Assembly: GCA_938049385.1 (NCBI GenBank) | Contig: CALIBQ010000030.1 | Location: 1-39,436 of the forward strand | Direction of reading: 5' to 3' | DNA from: an uncultured Anaerolineae bacterium | Lineage (GTDB): Bacteria; Chloroflexota; Anaerolineae; JACIWP01 | DNA length: 39,436 nt | In this document: positions 23,791 through 31,233 of the stretch, in pieces | How the letters are laid out: each line of letters begins with the position of its first letter | Numbering within the stretch: the first letter of the stretch is position 1 | Made by a program: the position numbers and the translations under genes | Notes under the pieces: generated by a model | The model's input: the letters and a program-made list of their open reading frames with translations, nothing else | The model's database searches: none | What the model was told of the DNA's origin: nothing

Positions 23791-26110
23791 ACGGCGTCAG
23801 GACTGGCGCAGTCTGCTGGCATTGGCGCTGATACTGCTCCTGGCCATAGCCCTGCGCCTGTACCGGCTGGATGGGCAGTCCCTCTGGGCGGATGAGGGCA
23901 ACAGCGCCGCGCTGGCTGGCCGGCCTTTCCCCGTCATCGCCCAGCAGGCCGCGCTGGATATCCATCCGCCCCTTTACTACTGGCTGTTGAAAATTTGGTG
24001 CTCCCTCTTCGGTCAGAGAGAGATCGCCCTGCGCGGCTTGTCCGGGCTGTTCTCGCTGGGCGTGGTGATACTGGTGTACGCGCTGGGCGCGGAGCTTGCC
24101 GGCCGCCCCGCCGGCCTGGCCGCCGCCCTGCTGACCGCCGTCTCCCCCCTGCAGGTGTACTATGCCCAGGAAGCGCGCATGTATATGCCCATGGCCTTCT
24201 GGGCGGTACTGGCCGCCTGGGCGGCCTGGCGCTGGACGGCACATCCTCGCTGGCCGTTCGCACTGGTGTATATGCTGGCCGGCGCGGCCGGCCTCTACAC
24301 CCACTATTTCTTTCCGTCCATCCTGCTGGTGTGCAACCTGGTCTTCCTAGCCGCCTGGCTGGAGCGCCGGCGTGCTCGCCTGCTGTGGACATGGGCCGGC
24401 ATGCAGGCCGGCATCATCCTGCTTTACCTCCCCTGGCTGAGCACCGGGCTGTCGCGCCTGCTGGCCTGGCCACGCGGCGCTTCAACCATGGGTTTAGCCT
24501 CATGGCTAGGGGCGGCTTGGCGCACGCTGTGCTTGGGGCCGGCCGGCCTGGACGCGCCTTGGGCCGCTGCCTTGCCCTTTGCGCTGCTGGTGAGCTTCGG
24601 TGCAGTGGCGCTTGCGCTGTCCGGCAGACAGGATAGGACCTTCCCTGCCGCGCGCTGGCTCCTGCCCACGCTCGGCTGGATCATCCCTGCCGCCGTCATG
24701 GCCGGCGCCGGCATCTATCAGCCGACGCGCCTGAAGTTCCTTATGGCCGCCAGCCCTTTCTTCCTGCTGTGCCTGGGCGCTGGCGCGGCGCTCCCCCTGC
24801 AGTTCGCCCGGGCGGGGCGCCGGCCCGGCGTGCTGACCGACATCCTTGCCGGCATCCTGGTCGCCCTGGTGTTCATACCGGCCGGCCGTTGTTTGCATCG
24901 CTATTACACGGACCCCATGGCAGCGCGGGACGATTACCGCGGCATGGTCACATACATCCGCGCCACCGCCGGCCCCGACGACGCCGTCATCCTCAACGCG
25001 CCCGGCCAGTGGGATGTCTTCTCGTACTACTACCGCTCGGACCCCTGGCCGGTGTACCAGCTCCCCGCCGAACGCCCCCCCCACCGCCTCGCGCTGGAGA
25101 CAGCTTTGGCGGAGCTGAGCTGGCGCCACCGCCGGCTTTACGCGCTGTACTGGGCCACCGACGAGTCCGACCCCGAGCGCATCATGGAGAGCTGGCTGGA
25201 CGCCCATGCCTTCAAGGGGATGGAGCGCTGGTTTGGCAACGTGCGTTTCGTCATCTATACGACCCTGCGGGGATGGGATGCGCCCATGCAGGCGCTGGCC
25301 GCCGGCGTCCATTTCGATAACGGCATCACTCTGGCGCGGGCGGAAATGCCGGCGGCGCCGGCGGCGGCCGGTGATATCCTGCCGCTATCCCTCTTCTGGC
25401 AGGCGGACGACGCCCCTTCCATCCGCTGGAAGGTCTTCCTGCAGGTGCTGGACGCCGGCAGTCACATCGTCGGCCAGCGCGATGCCGAGCCGCTGAGCGG
25501 TGCCGTGCCTATCACCTCCTGGTCGCCGGGCAAGACCTACGAGGACCATCACGGCGTGCTCATCGAGCCGGGCACGCCCCCAGGCACATATCAGCTTATC
25601 GCCGGCTTGTACGATCCAGCTACCGGCGCGCGGGCTGTGGTACAGGAGACAGGGGAAACCTTTGTGCGGTTGGGAAGTGTCGAGGTGCGCCGGCCGGCCC
25701 ATCCCCTGCCGGCGGGCGCCGTCCAGCCTATGTTCCCTGCCCAGAAAGTCATCGGCCCGCTGGCTTTCCTGGGATATGACCGTCATGCGCTGGGTGCACC
25801 CCGCCAGGACGCGCCGCTATCCGCCGACGCGCCCCTGCATGTGGCGCTGTACTGGCAGGCGCAGGAACAGCCTGCGGACATCTGGCGCTTCCAGTTGTGG
25901 GTGGATGATGCGCTTTGGGCGGACTGGACGCCGCTGGGCGGCAGTTTCACCACCGACCAGTGGCTGGCCGGCGAGCTGGTGCGCGACCAGGTGGACGGCT
26001 TTCTGCCGGCCGGCCTGCCCGCGGGCCGGCACCGCCTGCGCGCCGTCGTGCGCGCCGACGGCGGCGGAGAAGGCATGCGCCTGGACCTGGGCAGTTTTCA
26101 GGTGCGGTGA
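23777..26110 (+). CDS. GT39-like polytopic glycosyltransferase with C-terminal beta domains
   Basis: A 777-residue membrane protein. About ten hydrophobic segments lie in the first 370 residues. The first loop has SLWADEGNSAAL, whose Asp-Glu is the catalytic-type motif of GT-C enzymes (PMT/ArnT class), and later VSPLQVYYAQEARMYM. These enzymes transfer sugars from polyprenyl-phosphate donors on the outer face of the membrane. The last 400 residues are soluble and contain two similar beta-sandwich regions (ILPLSLFWQADD and LHVALYWQAQEQ). The frame is open to 23711, but GTG 23777 has GGGAGG at six bases and overlaps the hydrolase stop by 14, which indicates coupled translation. It converges with the LysM gene, only 12 bases away. 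Confidence 0.87.
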   Translation: MCAAERRQDWRSLLALALILLLAIALRLYRLDGQSLWADEGNSAALAGRPFPVIAQQAALDIHPPLYYWLLKIWCSLFGQREIALRGLSGLFSLGVVILVYALGAELAGRPAGLAAALLTAVSPLQVYYAQEARMYMPMAFWAVLAAWAAWRWTAHPRWPFALVYMLAGAAGLYTHYFFPSILLVCNLVFLAAWLERRRARLLWTWAGMQAGIILLYLPWLSTGLSRLLAWPRGASTMGLASWLGAAWRTLCLGPAGLDAPWAAALPFALLVSFGAVALALSGRQDRTFPAARWLLPTLGWIIPAAVMAGAGIYQPTRLKFLMAASPFFLLCLGAGAALPLQFARAGRRPGVLTDILAGILVALVFIPAGRCLHRYYTDPMAARDDYRGMVTYIRATAGPDDAVILNAPGQWDVFSYYYRSDPWPVYQLPAERPPHRLALETALAELSWRHRRLYALYWATDESDPERIMESWLDAHAFKGMERWFGNVRFVIYTTLRGWDAPMQALAAGVHFDNGITLARAEMPAAPAAAGDILPLSLFWQADDAPSIRWKVFLQVLDAGSHIVGQRDAEPLSGAVPITSWSPGKTYEDHHGVLIEPGTPPGTYQLIAGLYDPATGARAVVQETGETFVRLGSVEVRRPAHPLPAGAVQPMFPAQKVIGPLAFLGYDRHALGAPRQDAPLSADAPLHVALYWQAQEQPADIWRFQLWVDDALWADWTPLGGSFTTDQWLAGELVRDQVDGFLPAGLPAGRHRLRAVVRADGGGEGMRLDLGSFQVR

Positions 26111-26122
26111 GGCGGCGCCGGC

Positions 26123-27010
26123 TCAGGGGATAATGAGCTGTTGGCCGACGTAAATGGTGTCCGGGTCGGTGATATTGTTGGCACGCATGAGGGCTATCAC
26201 GCTGACGCCGTAGCGCTGGGCGATCCAGGTCAGGTTCTCGCCGGCCTGCACCACATGCACGCGCCCGGTGACGCGCGTGGGGGCTGCGGTTGCGGCCGGC
26301 GCGGCGGCCGGGATGATGAGATGCTGTCCGACGTAAATCCAGTCGGCAGAGCGCAGGCCGTTAATTCTCACCAAATCATCCACGGTTACGCCGTAGCGGT
26401 AGGCGATGGCGGCCAGGTTTTCGCCAGCCTGCACCACATGGACGAAGCTGGTGGCCGCCGGCATCGGCGTCGCGGCCGGCGTGGGTTCTTCGGTTGGCCG
26501 TGCGGCCGGCTGTGGTATAATCAATTCCTGCCCGACGTAGATCCAGTCCGGGCTGGCAAGGTTATTGACGCGCATCAGCTCTTCCACATCCACACCGTAC
26601 TGCTTGGCGATGAGCAGGAGGGCTTCGCCGGCCTGCACAACGTGGACCCGTATCGCGGCAGGGGTGCCGGCCGCCGACGTCGGTGATGGGGTCGGTTCGA
26701 TGGTCTCCGTTGCCGGTGTGCGCGTCATGACCGTCGGCTCTGCCGGCGCGGCAGTAGCCTCCGGCGCTGGCGGCAGGGTCGAGGCGGCGGTCGGCTCAGA
26801 CGTATCTACGGCCGGCGGGCGCGGTGTCGGCGTCGGGGTGACGAAAACCACTGCCACCGCCGGCGGCGTGAAGGTCGGTTTAGGTGTGCGGGTAGGCGTC
26901 GGTGCCGGCGCAGTGCCGTGCCCAACTGCCCGCCAGACGGTGGCAATCAGGAGATAGTTGACCAGCACGAGAGCGATAATTAGGCCTAACCAGGAGCCGC
27001 GCTTGTTCAT
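26123..27010 (-). CDS. Membrane-anchored protein with three LysM domains
   Basis: A 295-residue protein. Residues 6-30 are one transmembrane or signal-anchor segment. Residues 35-145 are a Pro/Thr/Ala-rich linker. Three LysM repeats follow, each opening HVVQAGE and ending IYVGQ-LIIP: about residues 147-192, 210-253 and 272-295 to the end. LysM binds N-acetylglucosamine-containing glycans, so the protein probably holds on to peptidoglycan or a surface polysaccharide. There is no catalytic domain. The ATG at 27010 has a GGAAGGGAACGG tract upstream and a good promoter. The LysM copies are very similar in DNA as well, which points to internal duplication. Confidence 0.92.
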   Translation of the reverse strand: MNKRGSWLGLIIALVLVNYLLIATVWRAVGHGTAPAPTPTRTPKPTFTPPAVAVVFVTPTPTPRPPAVDTSEPTAASTLPPAPEATAAPAEPTVMTRTPATETIEPTPSPTSAAGTPAAIRVHVVQAGEALLLIAKQYGVDVEELMRVNNLASPDWIYVGQELIIPQPAARPTEEPTPAATPMPAATSFVHVVQAGENLAAIAYRYGVTVDDLVRINGLRSADWIYVGQHLIIPAAAPAATAAPTRVTGRVHVVQAGENLTWIAQRYGVSVIALMRANNITDPDTIYVGQQLIIP

Positions 27011-27050
27011 GGTACCGTTCCCTTCCACGGCGGTATATCCATCCAGTTTG

Positions 27051-27079
27051 ATTATAGCATCCCGCCGGCGGGGAAACAA
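27051..27079 (-). promoter_or_regulatory. Predicted promoter of the LysM gene
   Basis: Minus strand TTGTTT at 27079-27074, a 17-base spacer and perfect TATAAT at 27056-27051, about 41 bases before the ATG at 27010. Confidence 0.68.
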
Positions 27080-27088
27080 GCCGGCGGG
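27061..27088. repeat. GC-rich 9-bp inverted repeat within the LysM promoter
   Basis: CCCGCCGGC at 27061-27069 and GCCGGCGGG at 27080-27088 are perfect inverted copies. The left arm fills part of the spacer of the leftward promoter and the right arm adjoins its -35. It also lies just before the divergent GT2 gene, so it could be an operator or a simple hairpin in the GT2 leader. Confidence 0.55.
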
Positions 27089-27106
27089 CAATCTATAAGG
27101 TTAAAG

Positions 27107-28147
27107 ATGCACAGCAAGAAGCCTTTCACCGTCAGCGTCATCGCTACCGTGCTTAATGAGGAGCGCTCCATCGCCGAACTGCTGGATTCGCTGGCCGCGC
27201 AGACCCGCCGGCCGGATGAAATCGTCATCGTGGACGGCGGCTCCACCGACCGCACCCGCGATATTATCGAGGGCTACGCCGGCCGGCTTCCCCTGCGAGT
27301 GCTGGTGGTGCCCGGCGCCAATATTTCACAAGGGCGCAACGCCGCCATCCGCGCCGCCGGCGGGAAAATCATCGCTTCCACGGATGCCGGCGTGCGCTTG
27401 GACCCGGACTGGCTGGCGGAGCTGGTGCACCCGTTCGAGGAAGCGGCGCCGGCAGAGATGCCGGGGGTGGCGGCCGGCTTCTTCCTCCCTGACCCGCGCT
27501 CCACCTTCGAACGCGCCATGGGTGCCGCAGTCCTGCCCCGCCTGCCGGAAATTGACCCCGACCGCTTCCTCCCCTCCAGCCGCTCGGTCGCTTTCCTGCG
27601 CTCTGCCTGGGAGCGCTGGCCGTACCCCGAATGGTTGGACTTCTGCGAGGACCTCATCTTTGACCTGGGATTGAAGGCGTTGGGCTACCGCTTTGTGTTC
27701 GCGCCGAAGGCCCTGGTCTACTTCCGGCCGCGCTCCAGCCTGCGCGCTTTCTTTAAGCAGTACTACCGCTATGCGCGCGGCGACGGCAAGGCGGATCTGT
27801 GGCGCAAGCGGCACGCCGTGCGCTACCTAACTTATCTTGTCGCCCTGCCGGCCCTGCTGGCCCTGAGCATCCTGCACAGGCCATGGTGGCTGGTAGCCCT
27901 GCTCGCCGGCGCGGCCTACTACCTGTACCCGCCGTACCGCCGCCTTCTGCCTGAGATCACCGACCTGCCGCCGGCGGAAAGGCTGAAAGCCATTGCCTGG
28001 ATACCGATCATCCGGGTGGTGGGGGATGCGGCCAAAATGATCGGCTATCCGGTCGGGTGGGCATGGCGCCTGCGCCGGCGGCATGATCCCGTCATCCACT
28101 GGCGAAAGGCCCTGGAGAAAGCGCGGCAGACGCGGCCTGGCGGCTGA
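27107..28147 (+). CDS. Glycosyltransferase family 2
   Basis: A 346-residue GT-A enzyme. The N-terminus VSVIATVLNEERSIAELLDSL and DEIVIVDGGSTDRTRDII form the nucleotide-sugar site. STDAGVRLDPDWLAELV carries a DAG variant of the metal-binding DxD. YRFVFAPKALVYFRPRSSLRAFFKQYYRYARGDGKADLW is the family segment with the acceptor-side ED/QxxRY-like motif. Two hydrophobic helices follow near residues 245-285. It probably adds sugars to a lipid-linked or surface glycan. AAGG stands before the ATG. The last codons and the stop lie inside a dispersed repeat, so the original C-terminus may have been altered. It is divergent from the LysM gene. Confidence 0.92.
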   Translation: MHSKKPFTVSVIATVLNEERSIAELLDSLAAQTRRPDEIVIVDGGSTDRTRDIIEGYAGRLPLRVLVVPGANISQGRNAAIRAAGGKIIASTDAGVRLDPDWLAELVHPFEEAAPAEMPGVAAGFFLPDPRSTFERAMGAAVLPRLPEIDPDRFLPSSRSVAFLRSAWERWPYPEWLDFCEDLIFDLGLKALGYRFVFAPKALVYFRPRSSLRAFFKQYYRYARGDGKADLWRKRHAVRYLTYLVALPALLALSILHRPWWLVALLAGAAYYLYPPYRRLLPEITDLPPAERLKAIAWIPIIRVVGDAAKMIGYPVGWAWRLRRRHDPVIHWRKALEKARQTRPGG

Positions 28148-28324
28148 AGCCGCGGGCCTGCACAGGCTTCGCGAAGATTCTGGGCGACTGGAAGTCGCGG
28201 TTACAGTTGCGAAGCCCACCTGCGTGGGCTATACCAGTCGGCGCTGGCCGACTTCGCAGTCGTTGGTACAGTTTCAACTACCGTTTGTTAGAACATTGAA
28301 AGCCTTGTTTCCACACCCTCCCAC
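28131..28324 (+). repeat. Dispersed palindromic repeat, copy A
   Basis: The first 21 bases (28131-28151) are identical to those of copy B at 33960-33980. Shared inner blocks include GCTTCGCGAAG, GGCCGACTTCGCAG and CAGTTTCAACT. The edge block ACACCC at 28313-28318 stands six bases before the cbiM -35. The copy covers the end of the GT2 gene and fills the gap up to cbiM; the only other elements I see in that gap are the promoter and palindrome. Confidence 0.75.
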
Positions 28325-28353
28325 TTGACATCTCTCCCATGCCGGCATATAAT
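28325..28353 (+). promoter_or_regulatory. Consensus sigma-70-type promoter of the cbiM operon
   Basis: TTGACA at 28325-28330, a 17-base spacer and TATAAT at 28348-28353: a perfect match on both hexamers. It is the best promoter in the window and is directly followed by a perfect palindrome. Confidence 0.88.
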
Positions 28354-28357
28354 ATTA

Positions 28358-28373
28358 TTGCAACTAGTTGCAA
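28358..28373 (+). promoter_or_regulatory. 16-bp perfect palindrome, probable operator of the Co/Ni transporter
   Basis: TTGCAACTAGTTGCAA begins four bases after the -10 and covers the expected transcription start, the position of a repressor site. TTGCAA half-sites resemble those of Fur-family metal sensors such as the nickel regulator Nur, although the usual spacing there is five rather than four bases. No regulator gene is nearby. The 55-base leader that remains is too short for a cobalamin riboswitch. Confidence 0.7.
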
Positions 28374-28428
28374 CTGCTGTTTGTCCTATCAGAGCTTTCG
28401 CGCTCCAGACCGAAGGAGGGTACAGGAC

Positions 28429-29079
28429 ATGCATATCCCCGATGGGTTTCTGAACACCGGGACGACGGTAGCGGCCTGGGCAATTTCCGCCGGCGGCCTC
28501 GGCTATGCCGTCCGCAAGGTCAACCGTGAGCTGGGAGAGCGCCAAGTGCCGATGATGGGCGTGACCGCCGCCTTCATCTTCGCCGCCCAGATGCTCAATT
28601 TCACCGTCGCCGGCGGCACCTCCGGCCATCTCCTCGGCGGCGCACTGGCCGCCATCCTGCTGGGGCCTTGGCCGGCGATGCTGGTGCTGACCAGCGTGCT
28701 GGTCGTACAGGCCCTGCTCTTCCAGGACGGCGGACTGCTGGCGCTGGGCGCCAACATCCTCAACATGGCGGTTATTGGTGTGCTTGTTGGGTGGATAACC
28801 TATATGGGACTGCGCCGGCTTTTGGGCGAGAAACCCTGGGCGACCTTGATCAGCGGCTTCGCGGCGGCCTGGCTCTCGGTGGTCATCGCCGCGCTGGCTT
28901 GCGCGGTCGAGCTGGCGCTTTCCGGCACCTCGCCCTGGCAGGTGGCCGTGCCGGCCATGGGTCTGGTGCACATGCTCATCGGCATCGGCGAGGGACTGAT
29001 CACCGCGGCGGTGCTGGCCTTCTTGAAAGTGACCCGACCCGATTTGCTCTCCCTGCATCAAAAAGCCTCTCAGGCGTAA
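28429..29079 (+). CDS. cbiM: Cobalt/nickel ECF transporter S component CbiM
   Basis: A 216-residue integral membrane protein. It starts MHIPDGFLN, whose N-terminal Met-His is the metal ligand in CbiM and NikM. Six or seven hydrophobic segments follow, with FIFAAQMLNFTVAGGTSGHLLGGALAAILLGPWPAMLV in the middle, a family hallmark with further His ligands. It binds Co2+ or Ni2+ outside the cell and works with the T and A components encoded downstream. The ATG at 28429 has GAAGGAGGG upstream. The N-terminus must be exact for metal binding, which supports this start over the longer frame. Cobalt and nickel cannot be told apart from sequence. Confidence 0.95.
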   Translation: MHIPDGFLNTGTTVAAWAISAGGLGYAVRKVNRELGERQVPMMGVTAAFIFAAQMLNFTVAGGTSGHLLGGALAAILLGPWPAMLVLTSVLVVQALLFQDGGLLALGANILNMAVIGVLVGWITYMGLRRLLGEKPWATLISGFAAAWLSVVIAALACAVELALSGTSPWQVAVPAMGLVHMLIGIGEGLITAAVLAFLKVTRPDLLSLHQKASQA

Positions 29080-29091
29080 GGGGGTGACCGA

Positions 29092-29400
29092 ATGGACATC
29101 TTCAAGCGCTACTGGTGGATCGCCGGCCTGCTGGTGGCCATCCTCCTGGCCCTGCTCTCTCCGCTGGCTTCCCCCCACCCCGACGGGCTGGAGCGCGTGG
29201 CGGAGGACACCGGCTTCATCGAACGGGCACAGGATGCGCCGTTCCAGATCATCCCGGATTACGTCTTCCCCGGCATTGAGAACGAGGCGGTAGCTACTAT
29301 TATCGCCGGCATCCTGGGCACGTTGATCGTCTTTGGCCTGGGCTACGGGCTGGCGCTGGCACTGCACCGGCGCGAGCATCAACCGCCGCACGGCGCATAA
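29092..29400 (+). CDS. PDGLE-domain (CbiN-like) component of the Co/Ni transporter
   Basis: A 102-residue membrane protein with two transmembrane helices (about residues 8-27 and 66-90). The extracellular loop begins [16 protein letters not shown], the PDGLE motif. The second helix is followed by a basic, His-containing tail ([11 protein letters not shown]). In cobalt and nickel ECF systems such proteins stand in for CbiN or NikN and help metal loading of the S component. It starts 12 bases after cbiM with AGGGGGTGA upstream and lies 17 bases before cbiQ. Confidence 0.9.
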   Translation: MDIFKRYWWIAGLLVAILLALLSPLASPHPDGLERVAEDTGFIERAQDAPFQIIPDYVFPGIENEAVATIIAGILGTLIVFGLGYGLALALHRREHQPPHGA

Positions 29401-29417
29401 ACAGCCAAAGGGCTCGC

Positions 29418-30212
29418 ATGAAGCACTCGTTTCTGGACCGTTATCGGGAGGGGACCAGCCTGGTCCACCGGCTGGACCCCCGGCTGAAACTATTGGGGAC
29501 GCTGGCTTTCATCCTGGTGGTGACCAACATCCCCGCGCGGGGCTGGCCGGCCTTCCTGCTGATGGCCGGCCTGGCCCTTTTGCTCGTACGCTTGGCAGAG
29601 GTTCCTTTGCTGGAAGCGCTGAAGCGTTCTTCCATCGCCCTGCCCTTTGCCGGCGTGGTCGCCGTCTCCATCCCCTTCACGCGCGCCGGCGAGGCGCTGT
29701 GGCAGGCGCGGCTGGGAAGCTGGACGCTGTCGGTCACTGACGCCGGCCTGGCCCTCTTCCTCTCGGTGATGGTCAAAGCGTGGCTGGCGGTGCTGGTCAG
29801 CGGCCTTCTGGTCGCTACCACTCCCTTCCCAAAGCTGTTGAAGGCACTGCGGGCCTTACATGTGCCGGCGGCGCTGGTCTCCACCATTTCCTTCATGTAC
29901 CGCTATCTGTTCGTGCTTGTAGATGAAGCGATGTGCATTCAGACGGCGCGCGAGGCGCGCTCGGTCGGTCCTGGCCGCACCGTCTGGTGGCGCGCCAGGG
30001 TGTTGGGCGGCATGATCGGGAGCCTGTTCATCCGCAGTTATGAGCGCAGTGAACGCATCTATGCCGCCATGCTGTCGCGCGGTTTCGCCGGCGAGATCCG
30101 CTCGCTGGACCAGATGAGCTGGCAGAAAAGGGACTGGCTGGCCGGCCTGGGCTGGGCAGTGCTGATGGCGGCGGCCTTTGTGCTGGGGCGGCTGATCGCC
30201 GGAGGATTATAA
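29418..30212 (+). CDS. cbiQ: ECF transporter T component CbiQ
   Basis: A 264-residue transmembrane protein. It begins FLDRYREGTSLVHRLDPRLKLLGTLAFILVV, the CbiQ N-terminal motif. About five hydrophobic segments follow. The cytoplasmic coupling helix has AREARSVGPG near residue 178, and a second one YAAMLSRGF near residue 215; both are the Ala-Arg-type motifs that contact the ATPase. It couples ATP hydrolysis to movement of CbiM. The stop is two bases before the start of the ATPase gene, and GGAGGATTATAACC at its end is the ribosome site of the next gene. Confidence 0.94.
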   Translation: MKHSFLDRYREGTSLVHRLDPRLKLLGTLAFILVVTNIPARGWPAFLLMAGLALLLVRLAEVPLLEALKRSSIALPFAGVVAVSIPFTRAGEALWQARLGSWTLSVTDAGLALFLSVMVKAWLAVLVSGLLVATTPFPKLLKALRALHVPAALVSTISFMYRYLFVLVDEAMCIQTAREARSVGPGRTVWWRARVLGGMIGSLFIRSYERSERIYAAMLSRGFAGEIRSLDQMSWQKRDWLAGLGWAVLMAAAFVLGRLIAGGL

Positions 30213-30214
30213 CC

Positions 30215-30994
30215 ATGGAAATGGCGGTGCGTGTGGAAAGCCTCCGCTTCGCATATCCCGACGGCAGGGTGGCCCTCGATGGGATCCGCTTCGCCATCGC
30301 ACCTGGCGAGAAAGTGGCGGTGGTAGGCCCCAACGGCGCCGGCAAATCCACCCTCTTCCTGCACCTGAACGGCGTCCTGCACGGGGAGCATACAGGGCGC
30401 ATCTGGATCGCCGGCATGGAGCTGACCGACAAAACCCTGCGCCAGGTGCGGGCACGTGTCGGGCTGGTGTTTCAGGACCCCGACGACCAGCTCTTCTCCC
30501 CCACCGTCTTTGAGGACGTGGCCTTTGGCCCCCTCCACATGGGGCTTCCTGAGGAAGAGGTACGCCGGCGCGTGACCCAGGCGCTGGCCGCCGTCGGCAT
30601 GCTGGGCTTCGAGGACAAAATGCCGCATCACCTGAGCCTAGGGGAGCGCAAGCGCATCGCCATCGCCACGGTCCTGGCCATGGAGCCCGATATCCTCTTA
30701 CTGGATGAGCCTTCCGCCGGCCTGGACCCGCGTGCCCGCCGCAATCTCATCCAGCTCTTACAGCGCCTGCCGCAGACGATGCTGGTGGCCAGCCATGACA
30801 TGCGGCTGGTGTGGGAGCTGTGCCCGCGCACTCTGATACTGGACGCCGGCCGGCTGGTGGCGGACGGCCCTACCGCGGTACTGCTCCAGGACGAAGCCCT
30901 CATGGAAGCCCATGGCTTGGAGGTGCCAATGCTGGCGCCGGCACCGCGTCCGGAGGCCCCCATCCCGCATACCATTTCGGCGGTGTGGAAATAA
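30215..30994 (+). CDS. cbiO: ECF transporter ATPase CbiO
   Basis: A 259-residue ABC ATPase. Walker A is GPNGAGKST near residue 41, the Q-loop is LVFQDPDDQLF near 88, the signature is LSLGERKRIAIA near 142, Walker B is ILLLDEPSAGLDP near 164, and the switch His is in VASHDMRLV near 196. The DPDDQLF stretch is typical of ECF/CbiO ATPases. A short Pro-rich C-terminal tail follows. As only one ATPase gene is present, it probably acts as a homodimer. It closes the four-gene cobalt or nickel uptake operon; no terminator is evident after it, and a palindromic repeat begins about 30 bases later. Confidence 0.96.
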   Translation: MEMAVRVESLRFAYPDGRVALDGIRFAIAPGEKVAVVGPNGAGKSTLFLHLNGVLHGEHTGRIWIAGMELTDKTLRQVRARVGLVFQDPDDQLFSPTVFEDVAFGPLHMGLPEEEVRRRVTQALAAVGMLGFEDKMPHHLSLGERKRIAIATVLAMEPDILLLDEPSAGLDPRARRNLIQLLQRLPQTMLVASHDMRLVWELCPRTLILDAGRLVADGPTAVLLQDEALMEAHGLEVPMLAPAPRPEAPIPHTISAVWK

Positions 30995-31023
30995 GCGTGC
31001 CCAGCGCGAAAACATAGTTCTGT

Positions 31024-31150
31024 GCCTGGCGGGCCAGGTATGACGGCTGGAGAAGCTGGCGCAGGCAGGCCTCGTAGTCATTGTAATAGCTTCAGCCGCC
31101 AAGCCATCTCCTCATATCGTGCATCAGACTCTTTTCAACACCGCTTTCCC
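31024..31150 (+). repeat. Dispersed palindromic repeat, copy C
   Basis: This copy has GACGGCTGGAG as in copy D and the inverted end CTTCAGCCGCC. GCGCAGGCAGGC is as in copy B. Its right edge TTTTCAACACCG (31133-31143) stands seven bases before the -35 at 31151. It is more diverged than copies A and B. With the promoter that follows it fills the gap between cbiO and the sensor gene. Confidence 0.6.
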
Positions 31151-31179
31151 TTGCATACCCCCTCGCTTGATGTTATACT
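31151..31179 (+). promoter_or_regulatory. Predicted promoter of the sensor fusion gene
   Basis: TTGCAT at 31151-31156, a 17-base spacer and TATACT at 31174-31179, about 55 bases before the start codon. Confidence 0.7.
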
Positions 31180-31233
31180 TATGCTGATACTGTGCTCCAT
31201 TCCATACAATTAGGCCATAGGGGGTAGCGCACT

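Noticed and set aside
28374-28428. Cobalamin or NiCo riboswitch before cbiM
   Set aside because: The leader left after the palindrome is about 55 bases, too short, and has no conserved B12-box.
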